A stretch of 64,000 nt of DNA, taken from contig NZ_BAABCJ010000002.1 in NCBI RefSeq assembly GCF_039538765.1, positions 1 to 64,000 on the forward strand. Direction: 5' to 3'. Made by a program: the position numbers and the translations under genes. Under the pieces are notes generated by a model. That model had not been told where the DNA came from and did not search any database. It worked only from the letters and a program-made list of their open reading frames with translations. Positions 40,263-48,133 of this stretch are shown here, one piece after another. This DNA is from Zhihengliuella alba (GTDB lineage Bacteria > Actinomycetota > Actinomycetes > Actinomycetales > Micrococcaceae). Within the stretch, counting starts at the first letter, position 1; the number at the start of each line of letters is the position of its first letter.

Positions 40263-41828
40263 ATGACCGAGAACCCCACCGTCATCCTCTCGACGCACGG
40301 CGCCACGCGCGCCGACGTCGTCGCCGTCGCCCGCCGCGACGCGCGCATCGAGATCGCGCCCGAGGCCCTCGCCGAGGTCGCCAGCGTGCGCGCCCACATC
40401 GAGAACCTGGCCCACGCCGAGACGCCCGTCTACGGGATCTCGACCGGCTTCGGCGCCCTGGCCACGCGCCACATCCCCACCGACCAGCGCGTGCAGCTGC
40501 AGAAGTCCCTGGTCCGCTCGCACGCCGCCGGCAGCGGCGACCCGGTCGAGCGCGAGGTCGTCCGTGCGCTGATGTTCCTGCGCGCGAAGACCCTCGCCTC
40601 CGGCCGCACCGGTGTCCGCCCCGTGGTCCTGGAGACCATGGTGGGCCTGCTCAACGCCGGCATCACCCCGATCGTGCGCGAGTACGGCTCGCTCGGCTGC
40701 TCCGGCGACCTGGCCCCGCTCTCCCACTGCGCCCTGGTGCTGATGGGCGAGGGCGAGGCCACGGACCGCGACGGCGTCCAGCGTCCCGTCCCCGAGCTCT
40801 TCGCCGAGGCCGGCCTCACGCCGGTCACCCTCGAGGAGAAGGAGGGCCTGGCCCTCATCAACGGCACCGACGGCATGCTCGGCCAGCTGATCCTAGCCAT
40901 CGAGGACCTCGAGGAGCTGCTGACGACGGCGGACATCACCGCCGCCATGTCGGTGGAGGCCCTCCTGGGCACCGACCAGGTGTTCCGCCCGGAGCTGCAC
41001 CTGCCGCTGCGCCCGCACCCGGGCCAGGCCGCCAGCGCCTCCAACATGTTCCGCGTGCTCGCCGACTCGCCGATCGTGGCGAGCCACCGCGAGGGCGACA
41101 CCCGCGTGCAGGACGCGTACTCGCTGCGCTGCTCGCCGCAGGTCGCCGGAGGCGCCCGCGACACGGTCGCCCACGCCGCCCTGGTCGCGGAGCGCGAGCT
41201 CGCCGCCTCGATCGACAACCCCGTGGTCCTGCCGGACGGCACCGTCACCTCCAACGGCAACTTCCACGGCGCCCCGGTCGCCTACGTGCTGGACTTCCTC
41301 TCCGTGGTCTCGGCCGACGTCGCCTCCATCGCGGAGCGCCGCACCGACCGCCTGCTCGACCCGGCCCGCTCCCATGGACTGCCGCCGTTCCTGGCGGACG
41401 ATCCGGGCGTGGACTCCGGCCTGATGATCGCCCAGTACACGCAGGCGGCCCTGGTCTCGGAGAACAAGCGCCTCGCGGTCCCCGCCTCCGTGGACTCCAT
41501 CCCGTCCTCGGCCATGCAGGAGGACCATGTCTCCCTCGGCTGGCACGCGGCCCGCAAGCTGCGCACCTCGGTGGACAACCTGCGGCGCGTCCTGGCCATC
41601 GAGCTGGTCGCCTCGGCCCGCGGCCTCGACCTGCGCTCGCCGCTGACCCCGGGGCCGGCCACCGGCGCCGTTCTGGCGGCCCTACGCGAGCGCGTCGCCG
41701 GCCCGGGCCCGGACCGCTTCCTCTCCCCCGACCTGCTCGCCGCCGAGCAGCTGGTCGCCGAGGGCGTCGTCCGTGCCCGCGCCGAGTCGGCGACCGGCCC
41801 GCTGGACGGCAGCCTGCCCGCAGCCTGA
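40263..41828 (+). CDS. hutH: Histidine ammonia-lyase
   Basis: First step: removes ammonia from histidine to give urocanate. The electrophilic MIO cofactor forms from a tripeptide which here reads C-S-G in YGSLGCSGDLAPLSH (about residues 144-158) instead of the common A-S-G; I recall the Cys form from Streptomyces enzymes, so it is probably active. Other hallmarks: YGISTGFGALA near residue 58 and QEDHVSLGWHAARK. 521 residues, GAAGGA before ATG 40263. Last gene of hutUIH, followed by hairpins. Confidence 0.97.
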   Translation: MTENPTVILSTHGATRADVVAVARRDARIEIAPEALAEVASVRAHIENLAHAETPVYGISTGFGALATRHIPTDQRVQLQKSLVRSHAAGSGDPVEREVVRALMFLRAKTLASGRTGVRPVVLETMVGLLNAGITPIVREYGSLGCSGDLAPLSHCALVLMGEGEATDRDGVQRPVPELFAEAGLTPVTLEEKEGLALINGTDGMLGQLILAIEDLEELLTTADITAAMSVEALLGTDQVFRPELHLPLRPHPGQAASASNMFRVLADSPIVASHREGDTRVQDAYSLRCSPQVAGGARDTVAHAALVAERELAASIDNPVVLPDGTVTSNGNFHGAPVAYVLDFLSVVSADVASIAERRTDRLLDPARSHGLPPFLADDPGVDSGLMIAQYTQAALVSENKRLAVPASVDSIPSSAMQEDHVSLGWHAARKLRTSVDNLRRVLAIELVASARGLDLRSPLTPGPATGAVLAALRERVAGPGPDRFLSPDLLAAEQLVAEGVVRARAESATGPLDGSLPAA

Positions 41829-41842
41829 TCACGCCGCCGGGG

Positions 41843-41860
41843 CGCTCCCCTCCGGGAGCG
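41843..41860 (+). terminator. Small hairpin after hutH
   Basis: CGCTCCC-CTCC-GGGAGCG, a 7-bp perfect stem 14 nt after the hutH stop. It is weaker than the hairpin 60 nt further on and has no T-run. Between them is a direct repeat of CAGACCAGACCCGG (about 41888-41915). Confidence 0.4.
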
Positions 41861-41922
41861 TCGCGGCCCAGCCGCCCCGGGGCTGGACAGACCAGACCCG
41901 GGCAGACCAGACCCGGCAGACA

Positions 41923-41960
41923 AGAGGAGCCCTGCGACCGAGTGGTCGCAGGGCTCCTCT
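41923..41960. terminator. Strong bidirectional terminator between hutH and hutG
   Basis: Perfect 17-bp stem (41923-41939 with 41944-41960) and a GAGT loop, flanked by AC-rich and CT-rich ends. Lies midway between the convergent hutH and hutG genes. Confidence 0.9.
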
Positions 41961-42001
41961 GTCCTCTGCCCAGGCGTCTGCGCGGCAGCCGGCCGTCGCG
42001 C

Positions 42002-42976
42002 CTATCCGTCGGCGGCCAGGACCTCGTGCACCACGTCGTCGATGAGGCGCGCAGCGGAACGCGCGGTGCGCGCGTCGACGTCGTACTCGGGGTTGAGCTC
42101 GACGACGTCGAAGACGGCCAGCTTGCCGGTGCGGGCCGCCGCCAAGGCAGCGGCCCGGATCACATCGTAGGGGACCCCGTAGCCGGCCGGCGCGCTGACG
42201 CCCGGCGCGACGGCGGCCGGGAGCACGTCGAGGTCGATGGTCAGGTACAGGACGTCCACGTCGGCGGCGAAGCCCTCCACCCAGGCCTGGACCTCTGCGC
42301 GGCCCTGGCTGTCCTCGTCGAGCAGGTAGCGCACGCCGAGGCGTTCGGCGGTGTCGAAGAGGGTCCGCGTGTTGTTCGGCCGGCTGATGCCGACGACCCC
42401 GTACTGGAACCCGCGGCCGGCGGCGGACTCGTCGTCGGCGATCTGCAGGAACGGAGTCCCGGAGCTCGGCCGGGGATCCTGTCGCAGATCGAAGTGCGCG
42501 TCCAGGTTGAGGATCCCGAGCCGGGGTGCACCGTCCCCGTCGAGCAGGCCGGAGGAGGCCAGGCCGAGGTAGGTGCCGTAGGCGGTCTCGTGCCCGCCGC
42601 CGAGGATGGTGACGAATCGGCCGTCGCGCAGGTGCGCGGAGACCGAATCGCCCAGACGCCGCTGCCCGGCCTCCAGGTCGTCGCCCCGGACCACCACGTC
42701 GCCGGCGTCGTGGACCGACCCTGCCTCCGCCCGGAAGGCGAGCGAGCCGAGCGCGGTGCGCAGGGCGGCGGGGGCCCCGGCGGCGCCGACGCGGCCGCGG
42801 TTGCGGGCCACGCCCGCGTCGCACGCGAAGCCGATCAGGGAGGCGCGGGCGGCGGCCGGGGCACTCTCGGCGGGGGCCGCGGCGGTGCTGACCGCCTGGT
42901 GCCACCGCCGGTGCTCGGGGCCGTCTCCGTCGTTGCGGCCGGCCCAGTGCGGGGATGCGAAGTCGGATGTGCTCAT
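42002..42976 (-). CDS. hutG: Formimidoylglutamase (arginase/agmatinase family)
   Basis: Hydrolyses N-formimidoylglutamate to glutamate and formamide, the final hut step. Manganese ligands of the ureohydrolase fold are visible: ILGGGHETAYG, NLDAHFDLRQ, and LTIDLDVLPAAVAPGVSAP. 324 residues from ATG 42976. Located convergent to hutUIH, so it completes the pathway although it is on the opposite strand and not in the operon. A general arginase family member is the alternative, but location favours HutG. The 119 bp upstream, to priA, contain a 13-bp direct repeat TCAGACGGGCCGG (43041 and 43067). Confidence 0.9.
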   Translation of the reverse strand: MSTSDFASPHWAGRNDGDGPEHRRWHQAVSTAAAPAESAPAAARASLIGFACDAGVARNRGRVGAAGAPAALRTALGSLAFRAEAGSVHDAGDVVVRGDDLEAGQRRLGDSVSAHLRDGRFVTILGGGHETAYGTYLGLASSGLLDGDGAPRLGILNLDAHFDLRQDPRPSSGTPFLQIADDESAAGRGFQYGVVGISRPNNTRTLFDTAERLGVRYLLDEDSQGRAEVQAWVEGFAADVDVLYLTIDLDVLPAAVAPGVSAPAGYGVPYDVIRAAALAAARTGKLAVFDVVELNPEYDVDARTARSAARLIDDVVHEVLAADG

Positions 42977-43095
42977 GGAACCATCTAATCGCGCCGGCGG
43001 GCCCGGTGCACGGCCGGGGACCCGACGGGTCTCCGGGATCTCAGACGGGCCGGACGGGCGCACGGGTCAGACGGGCCGGGGCACCGGCTCGGGGC

Positions 43096-43830
43096 CTAGC
43101 GGCGGCCCGCGACGTCCAGGGCCTCCGGCAGGGTGAACTTGCCGGCGTAGAGCGCCTTGCCCATGATGGCTCCCTCGACGCCGAGGGGCACCAGCTCGCG
43201 CAGCGCCCGCAGGTCGTCGAGGCTCGAGATGCCACCGGAGGCGACCACGGGCTTGTCGGTGCGCTCGCACATCTGCTGCAGGAGCTCGACGTTCGGTCCG
43301 CGCAGCGTCCCGTCCTTGGTCACGTCCGTGACGACGTACCGGGCGCACCCGGCGTCCTCGAGCCGCTGCAGGACCTCCCAGAGGTCACCGCCCTCCTGGG
43401 TCCAGCCGCGGGCGGCCAGCGTGGTGCCGCGCACGTCGAGTCCCACGGCGATCTGGTCGCCGTGGCGCTCGATGACGCGGGCGGTCCACTCCGGGTTCTC
43501 CAGCGCCGCCGTGCCGAGGTTGACGCGGGTGGCGCCGAACTCCAGCGCCCGCTCCAGTGACTCGTCGTCGCGGATGCCCCCGGAGAGCTCAACCTTGATG
43601 CTCAGCTCGTCGGCCACACGGCGGAGGATCTCGGTGTTGTGCCCGCGGCCGAACGCGGCGTCGAGGTCCACCAGGTGGATCCACTCGGCACCGTCGTTCT
43701 GCCAGGCCAGGGCCGCCTCGAGGGGATCGCCGTAGCCGGTCTCGCTGCCCGCCTCGCCCTGGACCAGGCGCACGGCCTGCCCATCGGCGACGTCGACGGC
43801 CGGCAGGAGCTCAAGGATGTCGTTGCTCAT
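43096..43830 (-). CDS. priA: Bifunctional phosphoribosyl isomerase (HisA/TrpF)
   Basis: (beta/alpha)8-barrel isomerase of histidine and, in actinobacteria, also tryptophan synthesis. 244 residues with the paired catalytic aspartates in LLPAVDVADGQAVRLVQGE and in YVVTDVTKDGTLRGPNVELL, and phosphate loops SGGIRD and ASGGISS. Actinobacteria usually have this as the dual-function PriA because they lack a separate trpF; the dual role is inferred from lineage. Placed after hisB-hisH and a small membrane protein gene. Confidence 0.93.
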   Translation of the reverse strand: MSNDILELLPAVDVADGQAVRLVQGEAGSETGYGDPLEAALAWQNDGAEWIHLVDLDAAFGRGHNTEILRRVADELSIKVELSGGIRDDESLERALEFGATRVNLGTAALENPEWTARVIERHGDQIAVGLDVRGTTLAARGWTQEGGDLWEVLQRLEDAGCARYVVTDVTKDGTLRGPNVELLQQMCERTDKPVVASGGISSLDDLRALRELVPLGVEGAIMGKALYAGKFTLPEALDVAGRR

Positions 43831-43865
43831 TCGTGGTTTCCTCTTCGATCGGGGGACTCGGGGCG

Positions 43866-44027
43866 TCAGCTGGAGAGCTCGAGGGTCAGGACGTAGGCGG
43901 CCAGCAGCGCGAGCCCGGCGAGCACCCAGCAGGTGATGATCCAGGACTTGTGGGCCTTCTGCTGGCGCAGCGAGATGGCGCCGCCGGCCAGGATGCCGCC
44001 GAGGGCCATGAGCAGGATGGAGTACAT
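43866..44027 (-). CDS. Small two-helix membrane protein in the his operon
   Basis: 53 residues with two hydrophobic helices (MYSILLMALGGILAGGAISL and WIITCWVLAGLALLAAYVL) joined by a short basic loop RQQKAHKS. ATG 44027 overlaps the hisH stop (TGATG), strong evidence that it is translated. It lies between hisH and priA, where I recall short membrane-protein genes in related Micrococcaceae. No function can be assigned; it is too short for most gene finders. Confidence 0.7.
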   Translation of the reverse strand: MYSILLMALGGILAGGAISLRQQKAHKSWIITCWVLAGLALLAAYVLTLELSS

Positions 44028-44662
44028 CAGAGGGTCCCGAGCCAGTTCTTCAGGAGCTGCAGGCCGGCATCGCCCGACTTCTCCGGGTGGAACTGGACGG
44101 CGGAGAGCGGCCCGTTCTCGACGCCGGCGATGAACCGGGTGCCGTGCGTGGACCAGGTGACCTGCGGCGGCCGCATCTTCGGCTGGGTGACGTCGAACTC
44201 CCACTTCTGCACGCCGTAGGAGTGCACGAAGTAGAACCGCTCGTCCTCGATCCCGTCGAAGAGCACCGTGTCCGCCGGGGTCTCCACGGTGTTCCAGCCC
44301 ATGTGCGGGACGACGTCGGCCTGGAGCCGCTCGACGGTACCCGGCCACTCCCCCATGCCGGCGGTCCGGACGCCGTGCTCGACGCCCTCGTCGAAGAAGA
44401 TCTGGTGGCCCACGCAGATGCCGAGCACCGGGCGGCCGCCGGCGACCCGGCGGCCGATCTTCTGCAGCCCGCCGACCTTCTTCAGAGCATCCATGACCGC
44501 GGCGAAGGCCCCGACGCCGGGCACCAGGAGGCCGTCCGCCTCGGAGACGTCCCTGGCGTCGCTGCTGAGAGTGACGTCCGCTCCGACGTGCTCGAGCGCG
44601 CGGACCGCCGACCGGATGTTCCCGGAGCCGTAGTCCAGGACGGTGACGCGGGGGGATGCCAT
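44027..44662 (-). CDS. hisH: Imidazole glycerol phosphate synthase, glutaminase subunit
   Basis: Class I glutamine amidotransferase that feeds ammonia to HisF. Catalytic cysteine in GICVGHQIFFDEG, His-Glu pair in AVQFHPEKSGD, and N-terminal VLDYGSGNIRS. 211 residues. Two bases from the hisB stop; hisF is not in the window. Confidence 0.96.
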   Translation of the reverse strand: MASPRVTVLDYGSGNIRSAVRALEHVGADVTLSSDARDVSEADGLLVPGVGAFAAVMDALKKVGGLQKIGRRVAGGRPVLGICVGHQIFFDEGVEHGVRTAGMGEWPGTVERLQADVVPHMGWNTVETPADTVLFDGIEDERFYFVHSYGVQKWEFDVTQPKMRPPQVTWSTHGTRFIAGVENGPLSAVQFHPEKSGDAGLQLLKNWLGTL

Positions 44663-44664
44663 GG

Positions 44665-45285
44665 CTAGAGCGCTCCCTTCGTGGAGGGGATCTCGCCGCC
44701 CAGACGGGCGTCCGGCTCCACGGCTTCGCGCAGTGCACGGGCGAACGCCTTGAACTGCGCCTCGACGATGTGGTGCGGGTCCCGCCCGCCGAGCACGCGC
44801 ATGTGCATGCAGATCTGGGCGTGCAGGGTCAGGGCCTCGAACACGTGGCGGGTGAGCGAGCCCGTGAAGTGGCCGCCGATGAGGTGGTACTCCTGTCCGG
44901 CCGGCTCGCCGTCGTGCACGAGGTACGGCCGACCGGAGATGTCGACGACGGCGTGCGCGAGGGCTTCGTCCAAGGGGACCGTCGCCTCGCCGAACCGGCG
45001 GATCCCCGCCTTGTTGCCCAGGGCCGTGCGAAGCACCTCGCCGATGGTGATGGCGACGTCCTCGACGGTGTGGTGCACGTCGATGTGGGTATCGCCGGAG
45101 GCCTCGACTGTGAGGTCGATCATCGAGTGCCGGGCGAGCGCGGTCAGCATGTGGTCGTAGAAGGGAACCGTCGTCTCGATGCGGGCGACGCCCGTCCCGT
45201 CGAGGTCGAGCTCGACGTAGACGGAGGACTCGCTGGTCTTGCGCTCCATGCGTGCGCGGCGGCCGGAGATCAGTTCAGCAGACAT
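44665..45285 (-). CDS. hisB: Imidazoleglycerol-phosphate dehydratase
   Basis: Dehydrates imidazole-glycerol phosphate in histidine synthesis; monofunctional form as in actinobacteria. The two manganese-binding repeats are FYDHMLTALARHSMIDL with DIHVHHT-type DTHIDVHHTVEDVAI and HLIGGHFTGSL with VLGGRDPHHIVEAQFK. 206 residues from ATG 45285 with AAGGA upstream. A 216-bp gap to hisC carries a possible -10 (TAGACT on the minus strand near 45430) but nothing decisive. Confidence 0.96.
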   Translation of the reverse strand: MSAELISGRRARMERKTSESSVYVELDLDGTGVARIETTVPFYDHMLTALARHSMIDLTVEASGDTHIDVHHTVEDVAITIGEVLRTALGNKAGIRRFGEATVPLDEALAHAVVDISGRPYLVHDGEPAGQEYHLIGGHFTGSLTRHVFEALTLHAQICMHMRVLGGRDPHHIVEAQFKAFARALREAVEPDARLGGEIPSTKGAL

Positions 45286-45501
45286 CTGGTTCCTTGCGTA
45301 TCGGGACCGCGGCACGGGCCGCGGTCGGTGGAGCCGGTCCGGGCCCCTCGGTGTCAGGGTGCCGGTGTCTCCGCCGGTTGGTACTGGACGAACGGTGGGG
45401 CTGCCGTGCAGCCGGCTCGCGTCCAAGTCTATCGGTGGCCTGCCAGCCAGACGGGCCTGTGACGGCGCCCTCGAAGGGGCAGGCAGCCCGGCTGCGGTGG
45501 C

Positions 45502-46602
45502 TCAAGCGGCGAGCAGGGCCTCGAGCTCGGTGAGGAAGGCCGTGGTCTCGGCCTCGGTGCCGGCGGTCACCCGCAGGTGCCCGGGAATGCCGACGTCGCG
45601 GACGAGGACGCCGCGGTCAACGAGCCGCCGCCACAGCGCCGGTGCGTCGTCGAGGCCCCCGAAGAAGACGAAGTTCGAATCGCTCGACGCGGGCTGCAGG
45701 CCGAGTCGGGTCAGCTCGGAGACGATCCGGTCGCGCTGCCGCTTGATGTCCTCCACGTTGGCCAGGAGGGCCCCCACGTGCTTGAGGGCGGCGATGGCCG
45801 TCGCCTGCGTCACGGCCGAGAGGTGGTACGGGAGCCGTACGAGTCGCAGGGCCGCCGTGACCTCCTGCGCGGCGGCGAGGTAGCCCAGACGTGCGCCGGC
45901 GAGGGCGAAGGCCTTGCTCATGGTGCGGCTGACGATCAGCCGCGGACGGCCGGGGAGCAACTCGAGGGCGGACGGCGTGCCCTCGTGTCGGAACTCCGCG
46001 TAGGCCTCGTCCACGACGACGACCGTCCGGCTGGCCTCGCCCGCGGCGTAGACCGCCTCGACGACATCGAGCCCGAGCGCCGTGCCGGTGGGGTTGTTGG
46101 GCGAGCAGAGGAAGACGACGCTCGGGGCCTTCTCGCGGACCTGCCGGGCGGCGGACTCGGCGGTCAGCTCGAATCCGGCTCCCCGCTCGCCGGCGATGTA
46201 GGCGGTATCCGTGCCGCTCGCCAGGAGGGGGTACATGGAGTAGGTGGGCGGGAAGCTGAGCAGCGACCGGCCCGGACCGCCGAAGGCCTGCAGGATCTGC
46301 TGGAGGATCTCGTTGGAGCCGTTGGCGGCCCAGACCTGGTCCTCGGTCACCCCGTGACCGAGGAAGCCCGCCAGCCGCTGGCGAAGCTCGACGAACTCGC
46401 GGTCGGGGTACCGGTTCAGGCCCTGGGCTGCGGCGAAGACCTCGTCGGTGATGGCCCGCGCGACCTCGGCGGGCATGGGATGCGTGTTCTCGTTGACGTT
46501 CAGCTGGATGGGCACATCGAGCTGCGGCGCGCCGTAGGGCTGCAGGCCGCGGAGGTTCTCTCGAAGGGGAAGCTGGTTCATGCGCGCTAGGACATCACTC
46601 AC
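45502..46602 (-). CDS. hisC: Histidinol-phosphate aminotransferase
   Basis: PLP-dependent transaminase of histidine synthesis. Features: NVNENTHPMPAEVARA, LFCSPNNPTGTALG-type LCSPNNPTGTALGLDVV, VVVDEAYAEF and the PLP lysine in SRTMSKAFALAGARLGYL. 366 residues from GTG 46602. hisD, its usual upstream partner, is absent from this window; a LysM/lexA pair lies upstream instead. Confidence 0.96.
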   Translation of the reverse strand: MSDVLARMNQLPLRENLRGLQPYGAPQLDVPIQLNVNENTHPMPAEVARAITDEVFAAAQGLNRYPDREFVELRQRLAGFLGHGVTEDQVWAANGSNEILQQILQAFGGPGRSLLSFPPTYSMYPLLASGTDTAYIAGERGAGFELTAESAARQVREKAPSVVFLCSPNNPTGTALGLDVVEAVYAAGEASRTVVVVDEAYAEFRHEGTPSALELLPGRPRLIVSRTMSKAFALAGARLGYLAAAQEVTAALRLVRLPYHLSAVTQATAIAALKHVGALLANVEDIKRQRDRIVSELTRLGLQPASSDSNFVFFGGLDDAPALWRRLVDRGVLVRDVGIPGHLRVTAGTEAETTAFLTELEALLAA

Positions 46603-46710
46603 CGCGACAGTCTAGAACCCGGCCGGGCCGGCGCTGAATAGACTGCGTCCGGAGGTAACAAACGTCACCGCCGGCTCCTGCCGACGGATCGGCAGCGCGG
46701 GCCGCCGGTA

Positions 46711-47061
46711 CTAGTCGGCGACGGGAAGGTAGATTTCCTGGCCCGCGTGCACCGTGTTGCCCGGGAGGTCGTTCAGCTCGACGATCTCGTCGACGACGAT
46801 CCGCGGGTCCGCGCCGGGGACGAACTCGAGCGCGAGGCTCCAGAGCGTGTCGCCCTCCAGGGCTGTCACCGACTCGTACTGGACCGGCGAGGCGTCGCCG
46901 CTCCCGGCCGCGCTGACCGGCGCCGTCCAGAGGCCGAGGAGCATCAGCCCCGCCGCCGCGACGAGCAAGAGGGGCAGCCCGATGAGGACGAAGCGTCCTC
47001 GGCGGGTCAGCCGGAGCGGTGCCTCGGTGGCTGCCTGATTCGCCAGTGCCATCGTGGTCAT
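46711..47061 (-). CDS. LysM-domain membrane protein, probable SOS-induced cell-division inhibitor (YneA/Rv2719c-like)
   Basis: 116 residues: basic N-terminal tail, one membrane helix (about 24-45, FVLIGLPLLLVAAAGLMLLG) and a C-terminal extracellular LysM domain (about 63-113) with VTALEGDTLWSLALEF, NDLPGNTVHAGQEIYLP. It is divergent from lexA, as yneA is in Bacillus and Rv2719c in mycobacteria, and a LexA box lies before it. Those relatives block cell division or act on septal peptidoglycan during DNA damage; the role here is inferred from architecture and location. GGGAGG precedes ATG 47061. Confidence 0.85.
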   Translation of the reverse strand: MTTMALANQAATEAPLRLTRRGRFVLIGLPLLLVAAAGLMLLGLWTAPVSAAGSGDASPVQYESVTALEGDTLWSLALEFVPGADPRIVVDEIVELNDLPGNTVHAGQEIYLPVAD

Positions 47062-47139
47062 GGTGTACCTCCCGTGAGCGGCCCGCCTGCGGGGGCCGCC
47101 AGTCTTCTGCGGTGTCGGTGTTCGAATCGAAAGTGCGAC

Positions 47140-47155
47140 TCGAACATGTCTTCGA
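47140..47155. promoter_or_regulatory. LexA (SOS) box 1, nearer the LysM gene
   Basis: TCGAACATGTCTTCGA matches TCGAAC-N4-GTTCGA at 11 of 12 positions, about 80 nt before the LysM gene start and on the side away from lexA. Confidence 0.8.
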
Positions 47156-47206
47156 ACTCTGCTGATCCATGTTTAGCACCCTTGAGCGATGGTTGTCGAG
47201 ACACGT

Positions 47207-47222
47207 TCGAACAAACCTTTGA
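47207..47222. promoter_or_regulatory. LexA (SOS) box 2, at the lexA promoter
   Basis: TCGAACAAACCTTTGA matches the same palindrome at 10 of 12 positions and overlaps the -35 box of the lexA promoter, the usual arrangement for autorepression. Confidence 0.75.
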
Positions 47223-47246
47223 ATCCGCGCGTCCCGCCACTAGGGT
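47218..47246 (+). promoter_or_regulatory. lexA promoter
   Basis: -35 TTTGAA (47218-47223), 17-bp spacer, -10 TAGGGT (47241-47246). The -35 lies within SOS box 2. Transcription would start about 100 nt before the lexA ATG. Confidence 0.55.
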
Positions 47247-47354
47247 TGAAGCAGTGGTTCGTAGAGCTACTGCACCAGTCAGGTCCCACAGATTAGAGAC
47301 GCCGGAACCCGCCGCAGCAGGGAGCGGGCACCGAGAAACAGCAAGGATGTACAG

Positions 47355-48071
47355 ATGGCCGCGACGGAAACCTCCAAGCCACGCCGGGATCAGAAGAGCC
47401 TGACCCTGCGGCAGCGCAAGATCCTCGAGACCATCCAGCGCTCCATCGCGGCGCACGGCTACCCGCCGTCCATGCGCGAGATCGGAGACACCGTGGGACT
47501 GGCGAGTCTCTCGAGCGTGACCCACCAGCTGTCGCAGCTGGAGAAGCTCGGCTACCTCCGACGCGATCCGCGGCGCCCGCGGGCCATGGAGATCCTGCAG
47601 CCCCTGACGCTATCGGAGACGCCGGCGGAGACTCCCGACGGGCCCGGGCTGACCGCGGTCGGCGGGCTGCCGGTCTCGGAGCTGACGAGCGCCGTCGACA
47701 CGGCCATGGTGCCCCTGGTCGGGCGGATCGCCGCAGGTGGACCGATCCTGGCCGAGCAGACGGTGGAGGACGTCGTCCCGCTGCCTCGCCAGCTCGTCGG
47801 GCAGGGCGAGCTGTTCATGCTGAAGGTCAGCGGCGACTCGATGGTGGATGCGGCCATCTGCGACGGAGACTGGGTGGTCGTCCGCCGTCAGAGCTCTGCG
47901 GACAACGGCGACATCGTCGCGGCCCTCCTGGACGACGAGGCGACGGTCAAGACGTTCCGCCAGCGGGACGGCCACACCTGGCTGCTGCCGCAGAACCGGC
48001 AGTACGAGCCGATCCTGGGCGACCACGCGACCATCATGGGCAAGGTCGTCTCGGTGCTCCGCTCCCTCTGA
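47355..48071 (+). CDS. lexA: SOS repressor LexA
   Basis: Represses DNA-damage genes until it self-cleaves on RecA filaments. N-terminal winged helix (LTLRQRKILETIQRSI, GYPPSMREIGDTVGLAS, SSVTHQLSQLEKLGYL). The cleavage site is A127-G128 in GRIAAGGP, with serine S162 in GDSMVDAAI and lysine K199 in EATVKTF; the 35- and 37-residue spacings equal those of E. coli LexA. 238 residues; AAGGA precedes ATG 47355. Divergent LysM gene, two SOS boxes between. Confidence 0.97.
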   Translation: MAATETSKPRRDQKSLTLRQRKILETIQRSIAAHGYPPSMREIGDTVGLASLSSVTHQLSQLEKLGYLRRDPRRPRAMEILQPLTLSETPAETPDGPGLTAVGGLPVSELTSAVDTAMVPLVGRIAAGGPILAEQTVEDVVPLPRQLVGQGELFMLKVSGDSMVDAAICDGDWVVVRRQSSADNGDIVAALLDDEATVKTFRQRDGHTWLLPQNRQYEPILGDHATIMGKVVSVLRSL

Positions 48072-48092
48072 GCGAGCAGTTCGCGGAGTTGG

Positions 48093-48125
48093 AGAGCGGT
48101 GCGGGCCCCTGGCCCGCACCGCTCT
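48093..48125. terminator. Bidirectional terminator between lexA and dinG-like gene
   Basis: Perfect 15-bp stem AGAGCGGTGCGGGCC (48093-48107), CCT loop, complement at 48111-48125, flanked by TTCC. Separates two convergent genes. Confidence 0.85.
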
Positions 48126-48133
48126 TTCCGTCC

